Positions 1-7,791 are shown, counted from the first letter of the stretch. The stretch is 16,365 bases of DNA from an uncultured Succinivibrio sp. (GCA_900754255.1 CAAECI010000119.1:1-16365); one strand, 5' to 3'. Translations and numbers: made by a program. The notes: generated from the sequence alone by a model not told the origin.

Positions 1-39
1 AACCCAATCCAAAATAGCAGGAAGATGTGGCTTTTTCAT
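1..39 (-). CDS. Possible 5' end of an unidentified leftward gene (partial, runs off the left edge)
   Basis: Reading leftward from position 39 there is an ATG followed by 12 more sense codons to the window edge, giving MKKPHLPAILDWV. The early lysines look like a normal bacterial N-terminus, and the frame has no stop before the edge. No clear Shine-Dalgarno sequence precedes the ATG. If real, the gene is divergent from menA and shares the 122-base spacer 40-161 with it. Thirteen codons are too few to assign a family, and an open frame this short is easily due to chance. Confidence 0.25.
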   Translation of the reverse strand, partial: MKKPHLPAILDWV

Positions 40-161
40 TTTCAGTTTTTAAAGAACTTGCTCGAATGTAAAATTCAGAGCTTTAAATGCTTGTAATATA
101 GGAACAGGCTATATGGCTAACCCATACTTATGCCTGAAGCCTCTAAAAAAAAGAAAATTCT

Positions 162-1106
162 ATGCTTAAGAACTGGATCAATGAAGCCCGCCCCCGCACT
201 TTAATATTGGGATTTGCCAATTGCAGTCTAGGATGTGCCCTAGGCTTCTACTACGGTAGCGTTAACTGCTATACCCTATGTACTGCCTTTTTTACTGTCA
301 TCACAGGATGCCTGTTACAGATCCTATGCAACTTCGCTAATGATTACGGTGACGCCTACCGTAACGCTGACGGCCCCAATCGCTTAGGGCCCATGAGAGC
401 AGTCATGTCAGGAGCTATTTCTATTCCGCAACTAAAAAAGGGCATGGCCATAGTAATTCTGATGTGTACCTTAACAGGTATTACCGCCGTCGGTATGGCC
501 GTTGGCGGAGATTTGCAATTGTTGTCATGGTTTGTTTTTTTAGGCGTTATCTCCATTTTAGCTGCCTTGTTTTATACGCTAGGAATGGCTTATGGATACA
601 AAGGACTCGGAGATCTTTTCGTTTTGATTTTCTTCGGTCTCATTGCCGTGATGGGATCACAAATGCTCATTACTGCAGCCAGCAATAATGGAATAGATTT
701 TTACCCCGACACCACTTTCTTGGCACTATCTGTGGGGGCAAGTACTGTTATGGTCTTACACGTGGCATCCATGCGTGACATAGAGGAAGATTTGCTACAC
801 GGAAAAAAAACATTGGCGGCCCGATTGGGATATACGCTCTCACGCATTTACCTAATCATACTATTCATCGCCACCGTTAGTTGCTCCTTTATGGCATGTC
901 TCTTTTCACATAAGGCTTGGGAGTTGACCCTTATAGGAGCTTCCTTAGTTCCCCTTTTGGCATCAACTGTACGTACCGTTAAATTTGCGCGTGACGGCAA
1001 AAGGATTGCCCCAGAATTAAAATATACGTCCTTAGGTAGCGGCATACACGCTCTAACCTGGATACTGGTTTTGATCTTAGACTTTTGGGTGTATAACTGG
1101 AATTAG
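162..1106 (+). CDS. menA: 1,4-dihydroxy-2-naphthoate polyprenyltransferase (MenA)
   Basis: This inner-membrane UbiA-superfamily prenyltransferase attaches a polyprenyl chain to 1,4-dihydroxy-2-naphthoate, making demethylmenaquinone. The 314 residues match the family length (E. coli MenA is 308). The first Asp-rich, Mg-diphosphate-binding motif is NDYGDAYRNAD at 60-70, followed by NRLGPMR. The second is RDIEED at 205-210, before HGKKTLAARLG. AYGYKGLGDLFVLIFFG (143-159) is a typical MenA signature. About eight or nine hydrophobic segments alternate with short loops, as expected. One oddity: the residues before the second Asp motif read VASMRD, where MenA proteins I recall have NNLRD. The ATG at 162 has only a weak purine-rich stretch upstream (AAAGAAAA), but the N-terminus INEARPRTL aligns with the family start. 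No other men gene is nearby. A possible -10 element (TAATAT, 94-99) lies upstream without a good -35. Confidence 0.93.
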   Translation: MLKNWINEARPRTLILGFANCSLGCALGFYYGSVNCYTLCTAFFTVITGCLLQILCNFANDYGDAYRNADGPNRLGPMRAVMSGAISIPQLKKGMAIVILMCTLTGITAVGMAVGGDLQLLSWFVFLGVISILAALFYTLGMAYGYKGLGDLFVLIFFGLIAVMGSQMLITAASNNGIDFYPDTTFLALSVGASTVMVLHVASMRDIEEDLLHGKKTLAARLGYTLSRIYLIILFIATVSCSFMACLFSHKAWELTLIGASLVPLLASTVRTVKFARDGKRIAPELKYTSLGSGIHALTWILVLILDFWVYNWN

Positions 1107-1124
1107 CTTAATTTCCTGACCGAA

Positions 1125-1152
1125 TTAATCAAAATTGCTTTAATCAAGTTGC
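1125..1152. repeat. Imperfect tandem direct repeat downstream of menA
   Basis: TTAATCAAAATTGC (1125-1138) is followed after one base by TTAATCAAGTTGC (1140-1152), giving a 15-base period with one indel and one mismatch. It lies 19 bases after the menA stop codon. Its role is unknown; chance in AT-rich DNA is possible. Confidence 0.4.
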
Positions 1153-1231
1153 ACGCATATACCTATAGGGCATAAAACCTCTTTTTATCATTCCTCCCCC
1201 ATAATACTTTTTATGTCCTACTCTAAACTTC

Positions 1232-1247
1232 TATGGGAGTATGGGAG
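1232..1247. repeat. Perfect 8-base tandem repeat TATGGGAG x2
   Basis: TATGGGAG is repeated head to tail at 1232-1239 and 1240-1247, followed by GGCATAA. The G-rich copies can pair with the C-run at 1193-1203. The repeat lies about 110 bases upstream of the rnb promoter, and no function can be assigned. Confidence 0.45.
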
Positions 1248-1350
1248 GGCATAATTTCCAATCTTCTGCGAGTCCCCTGTCAACTTTCCTTGTAGTTCCT
1301 ATATTTTTCAACCGAGATGAAATCTGGAGTTGCATATATCTTTCTTTGTT

Positions 1351-1380
1351 TTTACGTTGGTACGTCACGTGTCGTATAAT
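1351..1380 (+). promoter_or_regulatory. Predicted sigma70-type promoter for rnb
   Basis: A perfect TATAAT at 1375-1380 is preceded, with an 18-base spacer, by TTTACG at 1351-1356 (4 of 6 to TTGACA). The start of transcription would fall near 1387, giving a leader of about 50 bases. That leader opens with a small hairpin, GCGG-TTTT-CCGC (1388-1399). CGTTGG (1355-1360) and CCAACG (1383-1388) form an inverted repeat on either side of the -10 element, which could be an operator. This is judged from sequence pattern only. Confidence 0.55.
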
Positions 1381-1436
1381 GACCAACGCGGTTTTCCGCA
1401 TAATCGTCAACTCATTTCTTCTCTTCGGAGCGTTTC

Positions 1437-3548
1437 ATGCTTTTTGATGATCCAGCACTGTCAGCACTAAAAAAACAATTTGTTAAAAATAAAATAAAAA
1501 AAGAAGGTATCGTCAAAGGCACCGACCGCGGATTCGGTTTTTTGGAGTCCGACCGCGATTCTTTTTTTATCGCTCCTGATGACATGCGACGCCTTACTCA
1601 CGGAGATCGTATTCAGGCCTATATCGAAGAAGATAATCAGGGAAGAAAACGAGCTTTACCCATCTCGCTTGTAGATAATTTTTTAAAACGTTTCGTAGCT
1701 AGAACCATACTATCTCAAGGACGATTGCTTGTTATTCCCGACCACCCCAATATACGTATACGCATCAATGCAAAAGACGTACGTAAAGATCAAGCAAAAG
1801 AACTGAAGAGTTCCGACTGGGTTGTTTGTAATTTGACTGCTCACGCTTTAAAGGACGGAAAATTTGAAGCCGAAATTTGTGAATACATATGCTCCAAGGA
1901 AGATCCTAAAGCACCCTGGTTAGTATCATTACGTCGTTATGATCTACCTCTTAAAGAGCCAGATGATGAAAAATTTGATTTCCAAGAAAAAGCCTTCCCT
2001 CGTAGGGATATGCGCAATCTTTGTTTCGTAACCATAGACAGTGCTCATACGGAAGATATGGATGATGCACTGTATATAGAAAAAAACGATTTTGGATATA
2101 AGTTAATGGTTGCAATTGCCGATCCCACAGGATATGTGGCCGATGGATCGCATATTGACAAGATTGCTTCCGTACGAGGTTTTTCAATTTATCTTCCTGG
2201 GCGCGATATACCTATGCTACCGCGCGTCATGTCAGATAATTTATGCTCTCTTAGAGAAAATGAAGAACGACCTGCTTTAGTCGGGTCTTTTCAGGTAAAT
2301 AATGACGGCTCAATTGATTTTTCCAAAACAGTCTTTGAACTGGCTACCATAAAATCGCATGGCAAACTAATTTATAACGATGTTTCCGATTATCTTGAAG
2401 GAAAAGACGAAACAAGCTTCAAGCCAAATCATGAAATTGATGCCGTGCTACGTATTCTTACTGAATTTACCGCATCTCGTGATGCTTATCGTTCTACTCA
2501 TGCAGCAACATTCCGCAACAAACCAGACTATGATTTCATATTAAACTCTAACGGCGCGCTTGACCACATTGAAATCAATTATCGACGCATTGCTAACCAG
2601 ATAGTAGAAGAAAGCATGATCACAGCCAATATCGGCGCCGGATATTTTCTGGCTACAAATCTGCACTGCGGAATATTCAACAGTCATGCCGGCTTCGACA
2701 TGAAGAAAAAAGAAGATCTTATAGAACTCCTCAATACCGAACAATGTCCTTTCAATGAAGAAACTTTAGCTTCTATAGAAGGCTATAACGAAATCAGACG
2801 TTTTGCTCTGGGAACCGGATCTAATTACATGGATTGCCGAATACGTCGACTGCAGGAATACTCTCAGATCACCAATCAGCCTTTACCTCATTACGCTTTA
2901 GGCGTGAAATATTACGCTACTTGGACTTCTCCTATACGTAAATATGGAGACATGATAAATCATCGTCTGATTAAGAGCATTATTGTCGGTGCCGCTCATC
3001 CAAAATTACCTGACAACGAAACTCTGCTTTCCATGAATCTTGCCAAACGAACCAATCGCATGGCTGAACGCGACGTTAAAGATTGGCTGTATGTTGACTA
3101 CCTCGAACCGGACATTGAAAAGAGGACTATTTTTGAAGGAGAGGTTTTCGACATTACTCGCGGCGGTATGCGTATCAGCTTGAACGCTAATGGCGCTATG
3201 GTTTTCGTGCCGTTCTGCTTTATGAGTCCGGATCGTGACAGTTTGGTTTTGGACGGCGATCGCGGTATTGCGCTTAAAGGCAACGAAACTGTCTTAAAAC
3301 TTGGAGACACTGTCAATATTAAGATTATAGAGGTTGACAAGGAAAATCGTTCTGTTACCGGTGCTCCTGCCGAAAGCATAGGTGGCGTGATGTTACCCGA
3401 TCCCTATATAAAACGTGAAGAACCTCGACGAAATAAACGTAACAATGAGGGAGACAAACGTGATCATAGCAACAGAAACAATGATCGTAATCCACGTTTC
3501 AATAGCAGTTTCAACCATGATCGCCTTGGCAATAAGCGACCTCATTAG
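1437..3548 (+). CDS. rnb: Exoribonuclease II (RNase II)
   Basis: RNase II degrades single-stranded RNA processively from the 3' end and helps turn over mRNA. The 703 residues show the family order: an N-terminal RNA-binding cold-shock domain (EGIVKGTDRGFGFLE, 23-37), a second cold-shock domain, the RNB catalytic domain (about 190-520) and an S1 domain (about 560-645). The metal-binding aspartates lie in IDSAHTEDMDD as D201, D207, D209 and D210, the same numbering as E. coli. The conserved Tyr is Y252 and the catalytic Arg is R501 in TSPIRKYGDM. The start has GGAG at 1427-1430, six bases before the ATG. E. coli RNase II ends near residue 644; here about 60 extra Arg/Asn/Asp-rich residues follow, recalling the basic tail of RNase R. 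The N-terminus lacks the RNase R extension, and the body matches RNase II, so RNase R is less likely. It is probably monocistronic, with its own promoter and terminator. Confidence 0.93.
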   Translation: MLFDDPALSALKKQFVKNKIKKEGIVKGTDRGFGFLESDRDSFFIAPDDMRRLTHGDRIQAYIEEDNQGRKRALPISLVDNFLKRFVARTILSQGRLLVIPDHPNIRIRINAKDVRKDQAKELKSSDWVVCNLTAHALKDGKFEAEICEYICSKEDPKAPWLVSLRRYDLPLKEPDDEKFDFQEKAFPRRDMRNLCFVTIDSAHTEDMDDALYIEKNDFGYKLMVAIADPTGYVADGSHIDKIASVRGFSIYLPGRDIPMLPRVMSDNLCSLRENEERPALVGSFQVNNDGSIDFSKTVFELATIKSHGKLIYNDVSDYLEGKDETSFKPNHEIDAVLRILTEFTASRDAYRSTHAATFRNKPDYDFILNSNGALDHIEINYRRIANQIVEESMITANIGAGYFLATNLHCGIFNSHAGFDMKKKEDLIELLNTEQCPFNEETLASIEGYNEIRRFALGTGSNYMDCRIRRLQEYSQITNQPLPHYALGVKYYATWTSPIRKYGDMINHRLIKSIIVGAAHPKLPDNETLLSMNLAKRTNRMAERDVKDWLYVDYLEPDIEKRTIFEGEVFDITRGGMRISLNANGAMVFVPFCFMSPDRDSLVLDGDRGIALKGNETVLKLGDTVNIKIIEVDKENRSVTGAPAESIGGVMLPDPYIKREEPRRNKRNNEGDKRDHSNRNNDRNPRFNSSFNHDRLGNKRPH

Positions 3549-3599
3549 GGAGAGGAAAACGAGGGTGGCTTAATATTGAGTGCGAGAAAGAAGCCAAAC

Positions 3600-3624
3600 A
3601 AAAGCGGGAAATATTCCCGCTTTT
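3600..3624. terminator. Bidirectional rho-independent terminator between rnb and prlC
   Basis: AAAAGCGGGAA (3600-3610) pairs perfectly with TTCCCGCTTTT (3614-3624), an 11-base-pair stem with a three-base loop. It is followed by TTTTATTT on the rightward strand and by a T-rich run on the leftward strand. It starts 52 bases after the rnb stop and ends 6 bases before the prlC stop, so it can end both convergent transcripts. Confidence 0.9.
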
Positions 3625-3630
3625 ATTTGC

Positions 3631-5712
3631 CTATGATTTTGTAGCGCTACAGGAGATACCACACAATTTCAATAATGCATCAGTTTGTGGACGTCGGCCA
3701 CGAAATTTTATAAATGCCTGCATGGAATCAATACTTCCGCCTGTTGCCAAAATGCTATCTCGGAAATCCCTGCCAGCTTGTTCATTAAACAGACCTTCCT
3801 CCATAAAACGCCCAAAAGCATCCGCGGCCAAAACCTCAGCCCATTTGTAGCTGTAATACCCCGCTGCATATCCACCTGCAAATATATGTGTAAAACTGTT
3901 TGCAAATCTTTCATTCTCATACTGAGGAACCACACTCAGGCGTTGCTTAACCTCATTTAAGATCTCCTGTACACGCCCCCCTTTCTGCGGATCATATTCA
4001 AGATGAATGCGCATATCGAATACAGCGAATTCGAGTTGACGTAGCATAGCCATAGCTGATTGAAAATTTTTTGCATTAATCAGCGCCTGCAACTTTTCCT
4101 TGGGAAGAGACTCTCCGCTTACCACGTCCGATGATAGAAAATTTAAAACCTCTTCCTGCCATGCAAAATTTTCATTAAATTGTGATGGAAGCTCCACCGC
4201 ATCCCAAGGAACTCCGTTGATACCTGAAACATTTGACACATCAATTCGTGTCAGCAATTGATTTAAGGCATGTCCGAACTCGTGGAATACTGTAACCACC
4301 TCATCATGCGTAAGCTGAGACTCCCCACCATTCACTGGAGGGGTAAAATTACATTCTATATATGCAACCGGAAGCTGTAATACTCCTTTACAGCATAAAC
4401 GTCTTGTTATGCACTCATCCATCCAGGCTCCGCCTCTTTTACCCTGACGTGCATAAAGGTCTACATAAAAGGCTCCTATCAGGCTACCGAATGTGTCATA
4501 TATATGATAGAAATGAACGTCATCATGCCAAACATCTATGCCTTTTTGTTCCTTGAAGCTAACTCCATACAACCGTCTAGTGCATTCAAACAGACCGGCC
4601 ATCACCTTTGATACAGGAAAATACCTACGCAATGCTTCCGAATCATAGGAATAACGCTCCTGGCGCAACTTTTCAGAGCAATAAGCCATATCCCAAGGCT
4701 TTATATCCTCAATATTTAAATTACTGCGGGCATATTCTCGCAATTGCTCCATTTCTTTTCGCCCCTGAGACAGAGATTTGTCGGCCAAATCATATAGAAA
4801 GTCCAAAACCTGCTCTGGAGTTTCTGCCATCTTGGTGGACAAGGAAAAATCAGCATAACTGCGGAAGCCGAGCAATTGTGCAAGCTCATGACGAAGTCTA
4901 AGGATCTTCTCCATAAGCCCACCATTATCCCATTTATCAGGATTCTCCCCAAATTCTGAAGCCCTAGTCTGATAAGCTTTATAAATTTTTTCCCGCAAAT
5001 CCCTACGATCTGAATACGTTAAAAATGGGCGATAAGAAGGGAAATCTAAAGTAAAGCACCACCATTCCAGATTGCGCTTTTTCGCCTCGCTTTTCGCCAA
5101 ACTTTTAACTCCTGCAGGTAGCCCTACCAAATCTTCCGTATTTTTAATATTCAACACGTAATTGTGAGTTGCATCCAAAACGTTATTTGAAAAAGCAGAC
5201 TCCAACTTGGAAAGCTCGGTACATATTTCTACATAACGTTTTTGTTTTTTTTCCGGCAAATCGATACCGCTTAAAACAAAATCGCGAATACTGTTTTCAA
5301 CAGAACGCGCTTGGGAAACTGTACATTCAGCAAAATCTGCAGATTCGCGTAATTTCCTTACTATCTCAAATAAAGGACGATATTGACCTACCCATGATGA
5401 GTATTCAGAGATCAACGGTAAGCATTCTTCATATGCTTTTCGAAATGCAGGTGTGTCTTTTACACTGTTTAAATGCGACGCAACGCCCCAAACTTTTGAT
5501 AATTCGTCATCAACCTCATCCATTTTGGATATTGTATTTTCCCATGTAACATTTTCTTTTTGCTTTTCACACAGGTCCGTAATGACATTGCGACATTTAG
5601 ATATTGCATATTCCACGGCAGGTTTTAAATGCTCCGCGGCTATTTTGGAAAAACAAGGCAAATTCTGCCAACAAAGCAGAGGATTTTCTTTCAGAGATTC
5701 ATTCATATTCAT
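3631..5712 (-). CDS. prlC: Oligopeptidase A (M3 family zinc metallopeptidase)
   Basis: This cytoplasmic zinc endopeptidase (OpdA/PrlC) cleaves short peptides, including cleaved signal peptides, in the last steps of protein turnover. It is full length: about 693 residues against 680 in E. coli. The N-terminal half carries family signatures such as SHLNSVKDTP, DFVLSGIDLP and FSNNVLDAT. The active site is HEFGH at about 477-481, and the third zinc ligand is Glu at about 507 in AVELPSQFNEN. FAGGYAAGYYSYKWAEVLAADAF near the end is the usual C-terminal block. One oddity: HEFGHAL is followed by NQ, where M3 enzymes usually have His (HEFGHALH or HEFGHGLH). The start is uncertain: GTG at 5718, ATG at 5712 and ATG at 5706 are all in frame, with no clear Shine-Dalgarno; I took the first ATG. 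It is convergent with rnb and divergent from the aminopeptidase P gene. Confidence 0.93.
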   Translation of the reverse strand: MNMNESLKENPLLCWQNLPCFSKIAAEHLKPAVEYAISKCRNVITDLCEKQKENVTWENTISKMDEVDDELSKVWGVASHLNSVKDTPAFRKAYEECLPLISEYSSWVGQYRPLFEIVRKLRESADFAECTVSQARSVENSIRDFVLSGIDLPEKKQKRYVEICTELSKLESAFSNNVLDATHNYVLNIKNTEDLVGLPAGVKSLAKSEAKKRNLEWWCFTLDFPSYRPFLTYSDRRDLREKIYKAYQTRASEFGENPDKWDNGGLMEKILRLRHELAQLLGFRSYADFSLSTKMAETPEQVLDFLYDLADKSLSQGRKEMEQLREYARSNLNIEDIKPWDMAYCSEKLRQERYSYDSEALRRYFPVSKVMAGLFECTRRLYGVSFKEQKGIDVWHDDVHFYHIYDTFGSLIGAFYVDLYARQGKRGGAWMDECITRRLCCKGVLQLPVAYIECNFTPPVNGGESQLTHDEVVTVFHEFGHALNQLLTRIDVSNVSGINGVPWDAVELPSQFNENFAWQEEVLNFLSSDVVSGESLPKEKLQALINAKNFQSAMAMLRQLEFAVFDMRIHLEYDPQKGGRVQEILNEVKQRLSVVPQYENERFANSFTHIFAGGYAAGYYSYKWAEVLAADAFGRFMEEGLFNEQAGRDFRDSILATGGSIDSMQAFIKFRGRRPQTDALLKLCGISCSATKS

Positions 5713-5845
5713 TTTCACAATTCAATCAGTTTATTTAATATGGGCAAACCCTTTTACGTCGCTTTTCTCAGCTGTGCTAAGATCTGTTTACATAATTATC
5801 TATACATTGAAACACGATCTATAAATCACAAGCGGATAAAAAAAT
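5713..5845. promoter_or_regulatory. Divergent promoter region between prlC and the aminopeptidase P gene
   Basis: Two divergent peptidase genes start from this spacer of about 130 AT-rich bases, so it must hold a promoter for each. Several -10-like hexamers are visible (TATACA at 5801-5806, TATAAA at 5820-5825, TTTACA as a possible -35 at 5787-5792), but none is paired with a partner at the right spacing. No recognisable operator palindrome was found, so the assignment rests on gene layout. Confidence 0.45.
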
Positions 5846-7780
5846 ATGGCAGATACAGACAGACTCTCTCTAATCCGCATGAACGCAATCCTTTCTATTT
5901 TAGAAAAGAATCATGTTGATGCGGTGATAATTGCTCATGACGACGAGTATCTCTCAGAAGAATTATCCGCCGATAAACAACGTATCAAATATCTTACCGA
6001 TTTTAGCGGCAGCGCTGGATATTGTGCCTTAATTTCCAAAAACCATGAAGAAAAGCTTTCAAAAGACCCCATATTCTTCAGAAATAAAAATGAAGAAGAA
6101 ATTAAGCTCGACAAAAATGCTGCCATTTTTGTCGACGGGAGATACTCCGTTCAAGTACGGAAACAGGTCAATTTAGAAATTTACGATACTTTTAATCTCA
6201 GCGCCATCCGTCCCGAACAATGGTTATGCGCAAAGCTACCACGCGGTTCAAAAGTAGGCATAGATCTCAATTGCTTCAGTTACAGTCACTACCTGCAACT
6301 CAAGGAGAGTTTGGAAAAAGCGGATATAAATATCATTGATTTAGAACATAATCCTGTCGATGAAATTTGGAATGATCGGCCCGCACCCATACATACAAAA
6401 GTTGAGATCTTTCCTGATGAATACAACGGTTGTCCTAGCCCACAAAAACGTCATAATTTAGCCTGTACCCTAAGAGAAAAAAACTACGATGCAACTGTCA
6501 TTTGCGACCCTGAAAGCATATGCTGGCTCTTAAACATACGCGGAAGAGACCGTCACTGCCTACCAGTAGTCAACTGCCGAATGGTTGCGTATTCCAATGG
6601 AACACTTGAATGGTACATTTCAGATGATCACATCGACCCCAACGATCAAAAACAACTGGAAACGCATATTGGGCATATTGATATATTCCCTGAGAAACGT
6701 TTTGACGAAGTTTTGGAGCGCCTAAGTAATTCCTCATCATCCGTATATGCCGATCCAGAAACCGTCAATGCACATGTATTACGTTTACTTGAAACCGGCG
6801 GAGCGAAAATTTCCTTAGGATTGGGATTATGTCAATTACCAAAAGCCTGCAAAAATCACGTGGAAATCGCAGGTGAGTACAAAGCTCACATTAAAGATGG
6901 AATTGCAATGTGTCGTTTTTTTGCTTGGCTTGACGAATTAACAGATCTTTCTCAATACGAAAATGATGAAGAAGTATTCAGTCGCCGTGTTAATGATACC
7001 GATGAAGCCGTATTAGCTCAAAGAGCAGAATCATTTCGAAAAGTTGAATCCGACTACATAGAACCATCGTTCGATACCATTTCAGCTATCGGAACAAACG
7101 CTGCAATGGTTCACTATAACTATACCGAAGCGGATTATTTAAATAAATTGGGTGACGGTCCTTTATATATGATAGATTCAGGTGCTCACTATTTGGACGG
7201 GACCACCGATATAACTAGAACCGTATTAGCAGGCCCTGGAATTACCGACGAAATGCGCCGCATGTATACATTGGTCCTTAAGTCACATATCGCATTGGCC
7301 TCGTTGATCTTTCCGCCTGGAACCTGCGGCATGCAAATTGATGCAATAGCAAGACGCCCTTTATGGGATCAGGGGTGTGATTTTGCCCATGGCACCGGTC
7401 ACGGTGTGGGACACTTACTCTCTGTGCACGAAGGCCCACAAAGTATCTCTCCACATCGTAGTACCATTCCCCTTGAACCGGGCATGATCATATCCGACGA
7501 GCCGGGATTCTATAAGGAGGGAGCGTTTGGGATACGAATTGAGAATCTATTGGTTGTACAAAAATGTCAAAAAACAGGACTAACTCATATGTTGTGTTTT
7601 AGTCCGTTGACCTTGGTTCCAATAGATAAACGTTGTATTGACCTGTCATTGTTGAATCGAGAAGAAAAAGAATGGCTCAACAACTATCATCAGAACGTAC
7701 GCAGTGTAATTACGAATGCGGCCACGACCTTAACCGATACCGAAGTTAGCTGGCTTAACCAAGCTACTTCAGCTATATAG
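5846..7780 (+). CDS. Xaa-Pro aminopeptidase, long three-domain type (M24B)
   Basis: Aminopeptidase P removes the N-terminal residue from peptides whose second residue is proline, and works in the cytoplasm. At 644 residues this is the long form, resembling human XPNPEP1 (623 residues) rather than E. coli PepP (about 440). Two creatinase-like N-terminal domains (about 1-180 and 195-340) precede the pita-bread catalytic domain. All five metal ligands are visible: D444 (IDSGAHY), D455 (TTDITR), H519 (HGTGHGVG), E552 (DEPGFY) and E566 (RIEN). H423 in MVHY matches the catalytic His. A charged insertion at about 64-92 separates GSAGYCALI from the IFVDGRY block and seems longer than in XPNPEP1. The ATG at 5846 has only a weak upstream GCGGA; no better start is seen. 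It leads an apparent operon with pssA, recG and the AsmA-family gene. I give no symbol because pepP usually names the short form. Confidence 0.9.
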   Translation: MADTDRLSLIRMNAILSILEKNHVDAVIIAHDDEYLSEELSADKQRIKYLTDFSGSAGYCALISKNHEEKLSKDPIFFRNKNEEEIKLDKNAAIFVDGRYSVQVRKQVNLEIYDTFNLSAIRPEQWLCAKLPRGSKVGIDLNCFSYSHYLQLKESLEKADINIIDLEHNPVDEIWNDRPAPIHTKVEIFPDEYNGCPSPQKRHNLACTLREKNYDATVICDPESICWLLNIRGRDRHCLPVVNCRMVAYSNGTLEWYISDDHIDPNDQKQLETHIGHIDIFPEKRFDEVLERLSNSSSSVYADPETVNAHVLRLLETGGAKISLGLGLCQLPKACKNHVEIAGEYKAHIKDGIAMCRFFAWLDELTDLSQYENDEEVFSRRVNDTDEAVLAQRAESFRKVESDYIEPSFDTISAIGTNAAMVHYNYTEADYLNKLGDGPLYMIDSGAHYLDGTTDITRTVLAGPGITDEMRRMYTLVLKSHIALASLIFPPGTCGMQIDAIARRPLWDQGCDFAHGTGHGVGHLLSVHEGPQSISPHRSTIPLEPGMIISDEPGFYKEGAFGIRIENLLVVQKCQKTGLTHMLCFSPLTLVPIDKRCIDLSLLNREEKEWLNNYHQNVRSVITNAATTLTDTEVSWLNQATSAI

Positions 7781-7790
7781 GAGTAACTCC
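7780..7790 (+). promoter_or_regulatory. Palindrome covering the pssA ribosome-binding site
   Basis: GGAGTAACTCC is a perfect inverted repeat (GGAGT-A-ACTCC; realistically GGAG/CTCC with a TAA loop). Its left arm is the pssA Shine-Dalgarno (GGAG, 7780-7783), 8 bases before the ATG at 7792, and its first G is the last base of the upstream TAG stop codon. A ribosome ending translation upstream would keep the short stem open, which suggests translational coupling. The stem is short, so the effect is uncertain. Confidence 0.45.
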
Positions 7791-7791
7791 G

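Larger units (their letters stand above)
1107..1436. other. Intergenic region between menA and rnb
   Basis: This 330-base spacer holds no convincing gene; the open frame from 1241 that runs into rnb has no ribosome-binding site or protein-like composition. Near menA there is an imperfect tandem repeat (1125-1152). CCTCCCCCATA (1193-1203) can pair with TATGGGAGG (1240-1248) if two C residues bulge, leaving a loop of about 36 bases. GGGCATAA occurs at 1168-1175 and again at 1247-1254. No strong intrinsic terminator for menA is visible. The rnb promoter and leader occupy the right-hand end. Confidence 0.6.

Noticed and set aside
1136..1147. FNR-like site in the repeat after menA
   Set aside because: TTGCTTTAATCAA has a spacing of three rather than four between half-sites and a poor left half.
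1241..1447. Open frame of 68 codons upstream of rnb
   Set aside because: It overlaps the rnb promoter and start, has no Shine-Dalgarno, and its translation is a low-complexity mix of Phe, Ser and Leu with no family resemblance.
5807..5835. CRP-like site upstream of the aminopeptidase P gene
   Set aside because: On the leftward strand a TGTGA half-site is present, but the matching half is missing at the six-base spacing.
5453..5919. Rightward open frames of 96 and 123 codons over the prlC start and the divergent spacer
   Set aside because: They lie opposite the clearly coding N-terminus of oligopeptidase A or overlap the aminopeptidase start in another frame; they are shadows.
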